Of a stretch of 7,320 nt of DNA, positions 1 through 5,552 are shown piece after piece (the first letter of the stretch is position 1; the number at the start of each line of letters is the position of its first letter). The notes under the pieces were generated by a model, which saw only the letters and a program-made list of their open reading frames with translations, had not been told where the DNA came from and did no database searches. This stretch comes from Acidobacteriaceae bacterium (GTDB lineage: Bacteria; Acidobacteriota; Terriglobia; Terriglobales; Acidobacteriaceae), in assembly GCA_027364815.1 (NCBI GenBank), contig DAHXOQ010000142.1:1-7320 (forward strand), written 5' to 3'. Both the position numbers and the translations under genes were made by a program.

Positions 1-75
1 AATCTCTCAGTACAGCAGCTATTGGGTGGGGCATCCACAAGCGCAATTCCCTCGCCCGGACTGGTTCATCCATGA
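1..75 (+). CDS. 3' end of a small-protein gene, paralogue of the ORF at 1421-1708 (partial)
   Basis: Only the last 24 codons and the TGA stop (73-75) are in the window; the 5' part lies beyond the left edge. Read from base 1, the frame aligns without gaps to the last 75 bases of the small ORF at 1421-1708. Eleven of 24 residues are identical, including N-L, L-L-G, S-x-S, I-P and P-G in the same positions. The codons of these shared residues differ almost only at the third base (ctc/ctg, ggt/ggc, att/atc, ccc/cct), as expected for selection on a protein. The stop overlaps the next gene's ATG as ATGA, exactly as at 1705-1708. The function is unknown, and I do not recognise the family. The frame is short, so the call depends on the match to its paralogue. 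Confidence 0.6.
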   Translation, partial: NLSVQQLLGGASTSAIPSPGLVHP

Positions 76-1421
76 TGCTTTGGGGCCACCTAAAAGATTA
101 CTGCAATGCGCATTGCATTAGTCGCATGTTCTGCCGCGTCTCCACTCTGACGCTTCTCATCTGGTGCATACTGCCCCAATGCATCGCTTCAAACTTTCGC
201 ACATGGACAATTTCCGGTGTGTATCTGACACGCGACGGACAACTCGTTCGGAGCTTGGGAGAGCATAATCAAGGAACCTATTGGATTGACGGATACCAAA
301 TGTCTGTCACAAAGCAGACACAGATCTGCTGGCATGATGCACCGCTGCAATTTGGTTCAGTACTTGGTTCATATGTACAGCCTATCCCCGAGTTGGATAA
401 GTCATCGGCGTGTGAGATCGAACCGCTTAGTGCCATGGGGGAACGTGTGTGGCTGCAATATATTGGAGTTCAGGAATACCTGGATGTTTTTAGGCCCGAT
501 ATGAAAGTTGTTCCAACTCGCATTGACGTCTGGAAGAGCGAGAGGAACGAGAACCACGGGGGCGTTCCTGACACGACGGCAACACCTGCCTGGCAGACTC
601 TCTGTTCGTCCACCTCTCCGCATCAACTACTGTACCCGAATGAAGGCCCCATTGATGTGGTGTGCGACGCGAATGTAAACAGCTACATCGGGAGCGTATT
701 TTCTGCCCTACTGAAGCCATCCACTCTCGAAACTGACGCTCAGATAACGAAACGGGAAATGCCACGATTCTATGTCGTAAAACCATTCAAAGTCAGGCAT
801 AACTATGATTTTGAGATTATTGACGGGTCCCTGAGCGAGCCAGACCTGCGTGGAGAATTTTTTTATAAGAATCCACATGCTGGTTCTATCGTTCGTCAAA
901 TTGTTTACACATCAGATCGAACTGTACTTGTTCCCGATACGGTTTTGGCTCATCTCGGGAACGAGGCAGAGTTGGCCGCTTTGATGTCTTACTCACATGC
1001 AATCACAGAGCAGCAACTCATTCAACGCCTTTTTAGTGTGCAGCACTTCAAAGCGCAGAAAATGAGTTTTAACACAAGGGAAAATGGAACTAACAATGCT
1101 ATGTATACAGGGAAGTATATCTGGAATCTCAATGAGCAAGTGTTACGGCTTGGTATCCGGCAGTTGTATCAGGCAGGCTATGACATTCGCTATGCACCGT
1201 TTTCATGGGCTGTGGCAAAGGGCAAAAAGGTACGCAATCCTCAGATTGACTCAAACGATAATGGATATTCAACAAGGATGGTCGCTTACGCGTTCAACTA
1301 CATTAGCCAATATTACAAAGACGTGGACTACAGCAAGCTGAAGCGTGGCGAGGCGGAGTATGCGCAGTTCCTCGCCGAGCTGCGCAAAGCCGATCCCGAT
1401 GCGTTCGAGGTGAAAAAGTGA
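72..1421 (+). CDS. Secreted M48-peptidase-like protein without zinc ligands, paralogue 1
   Basis: A 449-aa protein predicted to be exported. A hydrophobic stretch at residues 24-38, preceded by basic residues, ends in a plausible signal-peptidase site near residues 38-41. Residues about 45-155 form a beta-rich domain. Its WIDGYQMSVTKQTQI stretch (71-85) matches the second DUF5666-like domain of the gene at 1705. Residues about 200-395 follow the M48 layout: RFYVV (232-236), then VPDTVLAHLGNEAELAALMSY (287-307). Where active M48 enzymes have HExxH, this protein reads YSHAI. The usual Glu-containing third-ligand segment is NEQVLRLG (354-361), followed by the family-like YQAGYDIRYAP. It is probably a non-catalytic member acting in the cell envelope or outside the cell; its partner is unknown. 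I chose ATG 72 because its ATGA overlap with the upstream stop copies the arrangement at 1705. The frame is open to the left edge, and Met19 (126) is the alternative start. No strong Shine-Dalgarno is visible, so translation is probably coupled. Confidence 0.8.
   Translation: MMLWGHLKDYCNAHCISRMFCRVSTLTLLIWCILPQCIASNFRTWTISGVYLTRDGQLVRSLGEHNQGTYWIDGYQMSVTKQTQICWHDAPLQFGSVLGSYVQPIPELDKSSACEIEPLSAMGERVWLQYIGVQEYLDVFRPDMKVVPTRIDVWKSERNENHGGVPDTTATPAWQTLCSSTSPHQLLYPNEGPIDVVCDANVNSYIGSVFSALLKPSTLETDAQITKREMPRFYVVKPFKVRHNYDFEIIDGSLSEPDLRGEFFYKNPHAGSIVRQIVYTSDRTVLVPDTVLAHLGNEAELAALMSYSHAITEQQLIQRLFSVQHFKAQKMSFNTRENGTNNAMYTGKYIWNLNEQVLRLGIRQLYQAGYDIRYAPFSWAVAKGKKVRNPQIDSNDNGYSTRMVAYAFNYISQYYKDVDYSKLKRGEAEYAQFLAELRKADPDAFEVKK
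1312..1421 (+). repeat. Conserved 3' tail, copy 1 (pairs with 3116-3225)
   Basis: The last 110 bases of the 449-aa gene align without gaps to the last 110 bases of the 506-aa gene, with 12 mismatches by my count (about 89% identity). Outside the C-terminal region the two genes are too diverged for a confident DNA alignment. The tail encodes a charged, helix-prone segment (YSKLKRGEAEYAQFL, then LRKADP and FEVKK). It also carries the GAGGTG ribosome binding site for the next small ORF. Confidence 0.8.
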
Positions 1422-1708
1422 TGGAATATTTGAGTGACGAGATTAATAACTCTCCAACTATGCCACAGGTGCGGAAAATTGAATGCAGCAGTTACACTGT
1501 TTACGTGATAGTAAGCGAGTTGCTTTCTTCCTTCTGGGATTTGTTCGGTCCGCCGCAATTCCACGGGAGCTTGTTGCCAAGGCTTAGCGATCTTGGCGGT
1601 TTGGGCAAATCGACTATTGGAATTCCGAACCAAAATCTGAACGCAAATGACCTTTTAGGCCATCAATCTCACAGCCCAATCCCTACTCCGGGAGCTATCG
1701 CCAGATGA
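1421..1708 (+). CDS. Small conserved protein lying between the two pseudo-peptidase genes
   Basis: A 95-aa protein that I do not recognise. The start ATG (1421) shares its A with the TGA of the preceding gene (TGATG), and its own TGA overlaps the next ATG as ATGA. A GAGGTG Shine-Dalgarno (1407-1412) lies 8 bases upstream, inside the last codons of the preceding gene; GTG 1418 is an alternative start. Residues about 24-41 (SSYTVYVIVSELLSSFWD) are hydrophobic but look too short and interrupted for a confident membrane helix, and there is no signal peptide. The C-terminal half is rich in Gly, Pro, Ser and Asn and ends with an LLG-x2-S-x-S-x-IPTPG motif. That motif recurs in the truncated ORF at 1-75 with mostly synonymous changes, which is the best evidence that this gene is real. 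A cytoplasmic partner or regulator of the adjacent secreted protein is one possibility; no function can be assigned. Confidence 0.62.
   Translation: MEYLSDEINNSPTMPQVRKIECSSYTVYVIVSELLSSFWDLFGPPQFHGSLLPRLSDLGGLGKSTIGIPNQNLNANDLLGHQSHSPIPTPGAIAR
1689..1708 (+). promoter_or_regulatory. RBS and ATGA start/stop overlap for the 506-aa gene
   Basis: GGAG (1691-1694) lies 10 bases before ATG 1705. The ATG overlaps the TGA (1706-1708) of the small ORF. The same codon position in the paralogous junction at 58-75 keeps a GGA, so both large genes appear to rely on a weak site plus translational coupling. This fixes the start choice for both. Confidence 0.55.
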
Positions 1709-3225
1709 CTAACTTTTCAAATGGAATCAGACAGGCAAGGCAAAATTGGCGAGTACGGATTTTCCGACTATCTGTGCTTTTTACGCTAATATCCGTCATA
1801 GGGCCAACCACACTGTATGCCGAAAAAGTGGATGGGTATATATCTGCGATTGGTTCGTCAGTCGATTTTTATCTCGGCGGAATGCAAATCGTACTCACAA
1901 ATGGGACTAAATGTGAACGCAATATAGCATTGAAACTCGAAGTAGTCCCAGCTGATAATCGCTTCATGCACACAAGTGTCCGCTATGCTATTCGACGGTA
2001 TAAGGGCGTCTCAATTGCCTGCGATCTTAATCAGATTGCGATAGGCACACGAGTCCATGTTATCGGAGAGCAACAAAGCAAGAGTCAAATTGTGGCTGAG
2101 CGGATGATTGAATATCCCATACAGCCACCGACTAACCTCAGTGGTGCGGCTTTACTTGAAGAAGCACCAGAATTGCAGTCAGTGCAGGGGGTATCATCCG
2201 GGAAAATATTTTTGGACGGTTACACTTTATCAATTACACCTCAAACCAGGATTGCGTTGGACCAAGGTGGTGCATTACAGCCTGGAAAATCAATTACACC
2301 AAATATGCAGATCACATACCAGGCTGCCAGTACGCGTGCTGATAGCTTTATGGCAGCGAGTCTGACAGCATCAAAGAATCAGGCACAACAATCTGTAGTG
2401 AATTGCACAGATATTGCAGAGCTGAATTATAGCCATGGATCTTCTGCGGAGATTCAGTGTGGCTATGGCAAGGGTATAAGTATCGTGCCGAGTGAAACAT
2501 TACAGGCCCGTATTACAGAACTCGGGATGCAATTAATCCCACGATATCTAACATTATTGCCGAAATCAGACAAAGCCAAGATTCAGTTTCGTTTCTATGT
2601 CGTTCACTCGTCAGCTGCCGTCGGCAAGATGAGAGGCCTGAGCATAAATGGCACGTTGCCGTTCAACACTTCAAGTTGGGGAGCGAATGAGTACACATAT
2701 GACAGTGCAGCACTTTACGATACGAGCAGCAACATCATCGCTCTTCCAGACGGAGCGATTCTCATTCCTGACTGTGTGCTGCCGAGATTACATAATAAGG
2801 CGGAGCTAGCCGCGCTGTTGTCATACACCATCGCATCAGTATTGCAAAATCAGATTAATAACGCTTCCTTTGCAATTGAAAGTAATAGTCGATATCACAT
2901 ACTTCACCTATTCGAAGAAATGCTGAACATAAATAAGCGGACACTACGTCTCGGCATCCGGCAAATGTACTTAGCGGGTTACGACATCCGGGAAGCGCCG
3001 TATGCGTGGGCTGTTGCGCAGGGTAAGCCGGTCAACAATCCGGTGATCGACTCGATGAACCCGGACAAGGAAATCCCCTGGTATGCGGCTTACGCCTTCA
3101 ACTACATCAGCCAGTATTACAAAGACGCGGACTACAGCAAGCTGAAGCGCGGCGAGGCGGAGTATGCGCAGTTTTTGGAGGAGTTGCGCAAGGCCGATCC
3201 GGAGGCGTTTGAGGTGAAAAAGTGA
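1705..3225 (+). CDS. Secreted M48-peptidase-like protein without zinc ligands, paralogue 2, with two DUF5666-like domains
   Basis: A 506-aa exported protein. The signal peptide has a basic n-region (RVRIFR), a hydrophobic core at 22-33 and a likely cut after TTLYA (residue 39). Residues 41-136 and about 158-225 are two beta-rich DUF5666/OB-like repeats, recognisable by VDGYISAIG, GTRVHVIGE and LDGYTLSITPQTRIAL. Residues about 260-450 follow M48: ETLQARITELGMQLIPRYL, IQFRFYVV (293-300), IALPDGAILIPDCVLPRLHN (345-364) and AELAALLSYTIASV (366-379). Active enzymes read HExxH where this one has YTIAS (374-378). The Glu of the third zinc-ligand segment is also absent (NINKRTLRLG, 408-417), although the following MYLAGYDIREAP is well kept. 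It is therefore probably a catalytically dead scaffold or binding protein. The C-terminal 44 residues are 41/44 identical to those of the upstream paralogue, while the rest is strongly diverged. The 3' tail is GC-rich and the body AT-rich. Confidence 0.85.
   Translation: MTNFSNGIRQARQNWRVRIFRLSVLFTLISVIGPTTLYAEKVDGYISAIGSSVDFYLGGMQIVLTNGTKCERNIALKLEVVPADNRFMHTSVRYAIRRYKGVSIACDLNQIAIGTRVHVIGEQQSKSQIVAERMIEYPIQPPTNLSGAALLEEAPELQSVQGVSSGKIFLDGYTLSITPQTRIALDQGGALQPGKSITPNMQITYQAASTRADSFMAASLTASKNQAQQSVVNCTDIAELNYSHGSSAEIQCGYGKGISIVPSETLQARITELGMQLIPRYLTLLPKSDKAKIQFRFYVVHSSAAVGKMRGLSINGTLPFNTSSWGANEYTYDSAALYDTSSNIIALPDGAILIPDCVLPRLHNKAELAALLSYTIASVLQNQINNASFAIESNSRYHILHLFEEMLNINKRTLRLGIRQMYLAGYDIREAPYAWAVAQGKPVNNPVIDSMNPDKEIPWYAAYAFNYISQYYKDADYSKLKRGEAEYAQFLEELRKADPEAFEVKK
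3116..3225 (+). repeat. Conserved 3' tail, copy 2 (pairs with 1312-1421)
   Basis: This is the second copy of the near-identical gene tail. It includes the same FEVKK codons and the same GAGGTG sequence near the stop, although no recognisable copy of the small ORF follows here. The array of two-gene units therefore seems to end, or to have lost its last partner, at this point. Confidence 0.8.
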
Positions 3226-3291
3226 ACCTCAGCCGGCAGGGCTTCACAGCGAAAGCGCCGTTCTGACGCGGATCGGTGGTATCAGAAGGGG

Positions 3292-3465
3292 ATGTCGCTG
3301 GAGAGGGATACAGAGCGCCGTAAGGATCAATCGTGCTTGTATGCGGTGTTTGTGGAGAAGAAATTGAAGGAATTGCCACGGGCGTGCGAGATGGAGAAGA
3401 AGAGCTGCGGGGTTGAGGAACAGACGGCTTGTGCCGGGGCGGAGAAGCCGGGGGGAAAGAAATGA
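3292..3465 (+). CDS. Possible Cys-rich 57-aa protein, or in-frame remnant of a longer C-terminus
   Basis: After the TGA of the 506-aa gene (3223-3225) the same frame stays open for 79 more codons, to TGA 3463-3465. The first ATG in it (3292) would give 57 residues, very rich in Lys and Glu, with four Cys (RKDQSC, PRACEM, KKSCGV, TACAGA). AGAAGG stands only 2 bases before the ATG, a poor spacing, so the start is doubtful. There is no signal peptide and no family I recognise. It could be a small gene, a C-terminal extension lost through a stop mutation, or chance. The fact that it shares the frame of the gene before it makes the remnant idea worth keeping. Confidence 0.25.
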   Translation: MSLERDTERRKDQSCLYAVFVEKKLKELPRACEMEKKSCGVEEQTACAGAEKPGGKK

Positions 3466-3558
3466 TGTTGGGATTTTTAGATAGGTTTGAAAAAGCAGAG
3501 TGAGGTTTGGATTCAGGTTTTCATGCATTCCGCAGAAGAAGGCGGAAGGGATGGGCAA

Positions 3559-3575
3559 CCCGGTGTGCCTCCGGG
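3559..3575. other. Small GC hairpin
   Basis: CCCGG (3559-3563) and CCGGG (3571-3575) form a 5-bp stem with a 7-base loop. There is no T-run on either side, so it is not a convincing terminator. It may be part of a structured intergenic RNA or a protein-binding palindrome. Confidence 0.35.
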
Positions 3576-3605
3576 ATTCCTCTTCGCAAGACTCAGGGTT
3601 CATGC

Positions 3606-3625
3606 GGGGCAACATTGGTTGCTCC
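3606..3625. other. 8-bp hairpin with tetraloop
   Basis: GGGGCAAC (3606-3613) pairs with GTTGCTCC (3618-3625), including one G-T wobble, around the loop ATTG. It lies about 380 bases after the array and has no T-run. A role in transcript end protection is possible but unproven. Confidence 0.4.
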
Positions 3626-3705
3626 CTGCAGGCGAGTTGTTATTAGAATGTTGATTGATATTTTGAAGATTGATGAGTGTTTATAGACAAGCGCAGCAAG
3701 TCAGC

Positions 3706-3720
3706 CACTGCTTCGCAGTG
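3706..3720. other. 6-bp hairpin between copies of the octamer repeat
   Basis: CACTGC (3706-3711) and GCAGTG (3715-3720) form a perfect 6-bp stem with a 3-base loop. It sits just before the five-copy octamer array and after a lone CAAGTCAG (3697-3704). On neither strand does a T-run follow. Confidence 0.4.
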
Positions 3721-3724
3721 ATAG

Positions 3725-3764
3725 CGAGTCAGCAAGTCAGGGAGTCAGGGAGTCAGCGAGTCAG
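3725..3764. repeat. Five tandem copies of an 8-bp unit ending AGTCAG
   Basis: Consecutive octamers read CGAGTCAG, CAAGTCAG, GGAGTCAG, GGAGTCAG, CGAGTCAG. The last six bases are invariant and the first two vary. A further CAAGTCAG stands at 3697-3704, and a single CGAGTCAG at 4319-4326 on the far side of the neighbouring gene. There are no spacers, so this is not a CRISPR. Confidence 0.85.
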
Positions 3765-3770
3765 CGGGCT

Positions 3771-4256
3771 TTAGGGATGCGCGGGAATGGATAAGCTTTG
3801 AACTGCGGTGGCAGGATCGGGCACTGCGGCTTCGTGAGCCACAATCAACCACTTGGCGGCAGTTTTCTTCAGCACTACCACGTTTACGCCGAAGGCTTTC
3901 TGCCCGCCGTTGTTTGCGTCGTAGCGAGTGATGACGTAGGCAAAGTCGTCAGAATAATCCATGGAGATGATTTTGATCGAGTCGATTTGATAATGAGCGT
4001 CAACGCCCCTTTGCACATAGGCCTGGATAGCGGGGCGGCCCTGCACAATGCCGGTAATATAATGCTGCGTCAGATAGTAGGCGTCATTGGCGTAGAGGGC
4101 AGCGACCAGAGCGGCGTTGCCACTGTTGTAGCCATTCTGCCACTGCATAATGATCCCGCGCAGCGCCATTTCAGTAGAAGAGGTGGATGAAACAGGCGAT
4201 TGTGCGTTGAGTCCAGCGGCAAGCAGGATGATGGATAAAAAGAGTGCACGTTTCAT
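3771..4256 (-). CDS. Exported DUF4440/SnoaL-like (NTF2-fold) protein
   Basis: A 161-aa protein. It starts with a signal peptide (MKRALFLSIILLAAGLNA, cut before QSPV), so it is predicted to be exported. The mature part has the DUF4440/NTF2-like layout: an N-terminal helix region (STEMALRGIIMQWQNGYNSG), ALYANDAYYL (about 54-62), ITGIVQGRPAIQAYVQRGVD (67-86), and beta strands ending in VVVLKKTAAKWLIVAHEAAV (126-145). Such proteins form a cone-shaped pocket, and their substrates vary widely, so none can be named here. The start is supported by GGAG (4264-4267) 7 bases upstream of the ATG. It lies 94 bases downstream of the permease gene on the same strand. A TATACT box in the gap suggests it may have its own promoter. 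The length is normal for an exported member of the family. Confidence 0.85.
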   Translation of the reverse strand: MKRALFLSIILLAAGLNAQSPVSSTSSTEMALRGIIMQWQNGYNSGNAALVAALYANDAYYLTQHYITGIVQGRPAIQAYVQRGVDAHYQIDSIKIISMDYSDDFAYVITRYDANNGGQKAFGVNVVVLKKTAAKWLIVAHEAAVPDPATAVQSLSIPAHP

Positions 4257-4277
4257 GGAATGACTCCAAACAAAGAA

Positions 4278-4283
4278 AGTATA
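4278..4283 (-). promoter_or_regulatory. Possible -10 box for the DUF4440-like gene
   Basis: TATACT on the - strand lies 21 bases before the ATG at 4256. No convincing TTGACA-like -35 lies 16-18 bases further upstream, so this is tentative. Confidence 0.25.
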
Positions 4284-4350
4284 CAGAGGGTATTACGAGA
4301 GCGTTGTGCGGGCAGTTCCGAGTCAGAGGTTCCGCTCAAATAATCAAAGA

Positions 4351-5301
4351 CTAAATGCGCATTCTGGGGTTGGCGAAGCGGGTGGCGGCGTCGGTGAGGA
4401 GGTTGACGAGGACGTAAGTCAATCCGATGGAGAGGAGGCAGCCCTGGACGAGGGCGTAATCGCGGCTGGAGATGGCGTTGACGACGAGGCGGCCAAGACC
4501 GGGCCAACTGAAGATGGTTTCAGTGACGATGGCTCCGGCGAGGAGTGCGCCGAATTGGAGTCCGACGACGGTGAGGATGGGGGTGAGCGCGTTGGGTAGG
4601 GCGTGGCGGGTGATGACGCGGAATTCGGAGAGGCCTTTGGCTCGTGCGGTGCGAATGTAGTCCTGATTGAGCTCCTCGAGCATGGAGGTGCGGACCATGC
4701 GAGTGAGGATGGCGGCCATGGAAAGACCCATGGTGAAAGCGGGGAGGATGAGATAAGGGAGTTGGATGGCGGAGAGGGAGAAGTTGGCGGAGGGGGTGGA
4801 GCTTGCGCCGGAGACGGGTAGCCAGCCGAGATAGATGGAGAAGAAGACGATGAGAGCGGGTCCGAGGGCGAGGTTGGGAACGGAGAGGCCGAAGAGAGAG
4901 ACAACGCCGAGGAGTCGATCGAGCCATTTGCCGCGGCGGATGGCACTGAAGATTCCGGCGGGGAGGGCGAGAGCGAGGGCGAGGGTGAGGGCGGCGAGGG
5001 TGAGGGCGATGGTGAAGGGGTACCGCTGGGCGATGAGGTGGGCGACGGAATCGTGGAGGCGGATGGATTGACCGAGGTCCCCGGTGAAGACGCCACGCCA
5101 GTAGTGGAGGTATTGGGTGTGGAGGGGGAGATCGAGTTCGAGCTGGTGGCGGAGTTTGGAGATGTCAGCGGGTGTGGCGCCTTCGCCGAGCATGAGCTGG
5201 ACGGGGTCGCCGGGGACGAGATGGATGAGTAGGAAAACGAGGGAGACGACCAGCCAGACGACAGGGAGGGTGAGGGCGAGTCGTGTGAGGATGGAGCGCA
5301 T
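4351..5301 (-). CDS. DppB/OppB-type ABC transporter permease
   Basis: A 316-aa inner-membrane permease of the peptide/nickel/oligosaccharide (BPD, binding-protein-dependent) type. It begins with the family's usual first helix followed by HLVPGDPVQLMLGE (27-40) and the WRGVFTGDLGQSI segment (68-80). Membrane segments lie near 8-28, 98-120, 131-158, 183-203, 242-264 and 285-303. The EAA loop that contacts the ATPase spans about 209-236 (EELNQDYIRTARAKG, then HALPNALTP). TETIFSWPGLGRLVVNAI (260-277) and the terminal NPRMRI are also typical. The length matches DppB, OppB, NikB and GsiC proteins; the substrate cannot be told from the sequence. A DppC-type permease or ATPase gene usually follows, but here a DUF4440-like gene does, and the gene upstream is a cytochrome. 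It must pair with components encoded elsewhere. The start is the standard N-terminus, though no good Shine-Dalgarno precedes it. Confidence 0.93.
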   Translation of the reverse strand: MRSILTRLALTLPVVWLVVSLVFLLIHLVPGDPVQLMLGEGATPADISKLRHQLELDLPLHTQYLHYWRGVFTGDLGQSIRLHDSVAHLIAQRYPFTIALTLAALTLALALALPAGIFSAIRRGKWLDRLLGVVSLFGLSVPNLALGPALIVFFSIYLGWLPVSGASSTPSANFSLSAIQLPYLILPAFTMGLSMAAILTRMVRTSMLEELNQDYIRTARAKGLSEFRVITRHALPNALTPILTVVGLQFGALLAGAIVTETIFSWPGLGRLVVNAISSRDYALVQGCLLSIGLTYVLVNLLTDAATRFANPRMRI

Positions 5302-5344
5302 GGTGTGTTTAGGATACTGCCTGAGACTGTCGATGAGGCGAAGA

Positions 5345-5366
5345 GCGTCTAGCGTTTAGCGTCTAG
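5345..5366. repeat. Three tandem copies of a 7-bp unit GCGTYTA
   Basis: GCGTCTA, GCGTTTA and GCGTCTA follow one another directly upstream of the permease gene. A - strand TTGACT (5365-5370) overlaps the end of the array, but no matching -10 box stands at a normal distance. A regulatory role is therefore only a possibility. Confidence 0.7.
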
Positions 5367-5472
5367 TCAATAGTGATAATGAGAGAAGGAGCAACTGTTT
5401 GTAGCGCAATTTTGGGAAAGTTGATTAGGTATTACAGTGCGATGTGAGGCAGGTGGATTTTTGCCAAAACCA

Positions 5473-5507
5473 AGGCTGGCAGCGGGATAAGAGTCCGTTG
5501 CCAGCCT
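5473..5507 (-). terminator. 14-bp hairpin, probable terminator after the cytochrome gene
   Basis: AGGCTGGCA (5473-5481) and TGCCAGCCT (5499-5507) are perfect inverted repeats. Five more pairs (two of them G-T) extend the stem inwards to 14 bp with a 7-base loop. Read on the - strand it lies about 45 bases past the stop of the cytochrome gene and is followed by a weak T-rich stretch (TTGGTTTTGG). The imperfect T-tract leaves open a 3'-end stabilising role instead. Confidence 0.5.
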
Positions 5508-5552
5508 AAGTGTGCTGGAGGCGTGCGTCAGATAAGCCGGTGCGCTCCGGTA

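Larger units (their letters stand above)
3226..3770. other. Long gap without a confident gene
   Basis: These 545 bases separate the + strand array from the converging - strand genes. They hold the in-frame extension just described, then an AT-richer stretch, two small hairpins (3559-3575 and 3606-3625), a third hairpin (3706-3720) and an 8-bp tandem repeat. I see no T-run after any hairpin that would make a clear intrinsic terminator for either convergent operon, and no tRNA or other known RNA. Confidence 0.6.

Noticed and set aside
72..200. Lipoprotein signal in the 449-aa protein (LPQC)
   Set aside because: The residues before the Cys do not fit a lipobox (Pro-Gln rather than small residues), so a standard signal-peptidase cut is more likely.
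3223..3225. TGA read as selenocysteine or suppressed
   Set aside because: The paralogue ends at the same residue, and I see no SECIS-like hairpin directly after the TGA.
3222..3266. 14-codon GTG frame straight after the second large gene, in the place of the small ORF
   Set aside because: It has the GAGGTG site but stops after 14 codons and lacks the LLG...IPxPG ending, so it is not a copy of the small-protein gene.
3244..3615. 123-codon - strand frame in the long gap
   Set aside because: It is Leu/Pro/Arg-rich with no domain, runs across both hairpins and the + strand extension, and has no ribosome site that I can see.
3697..3764. CRISPR array
   Set aside because: The units are 8 bp with no spacers between them, and no cas gene is present.
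4306..5359. Several long + strand and alternative - strand reading frames opposite the permease gene
   Set aside because: They are shadows of a GC-rich gene with strong third-base bias. Their translations are repetitive (Glu/Gly/Asp-rich or Ser/Pro-rich), while the permease frame has clear family motifs.
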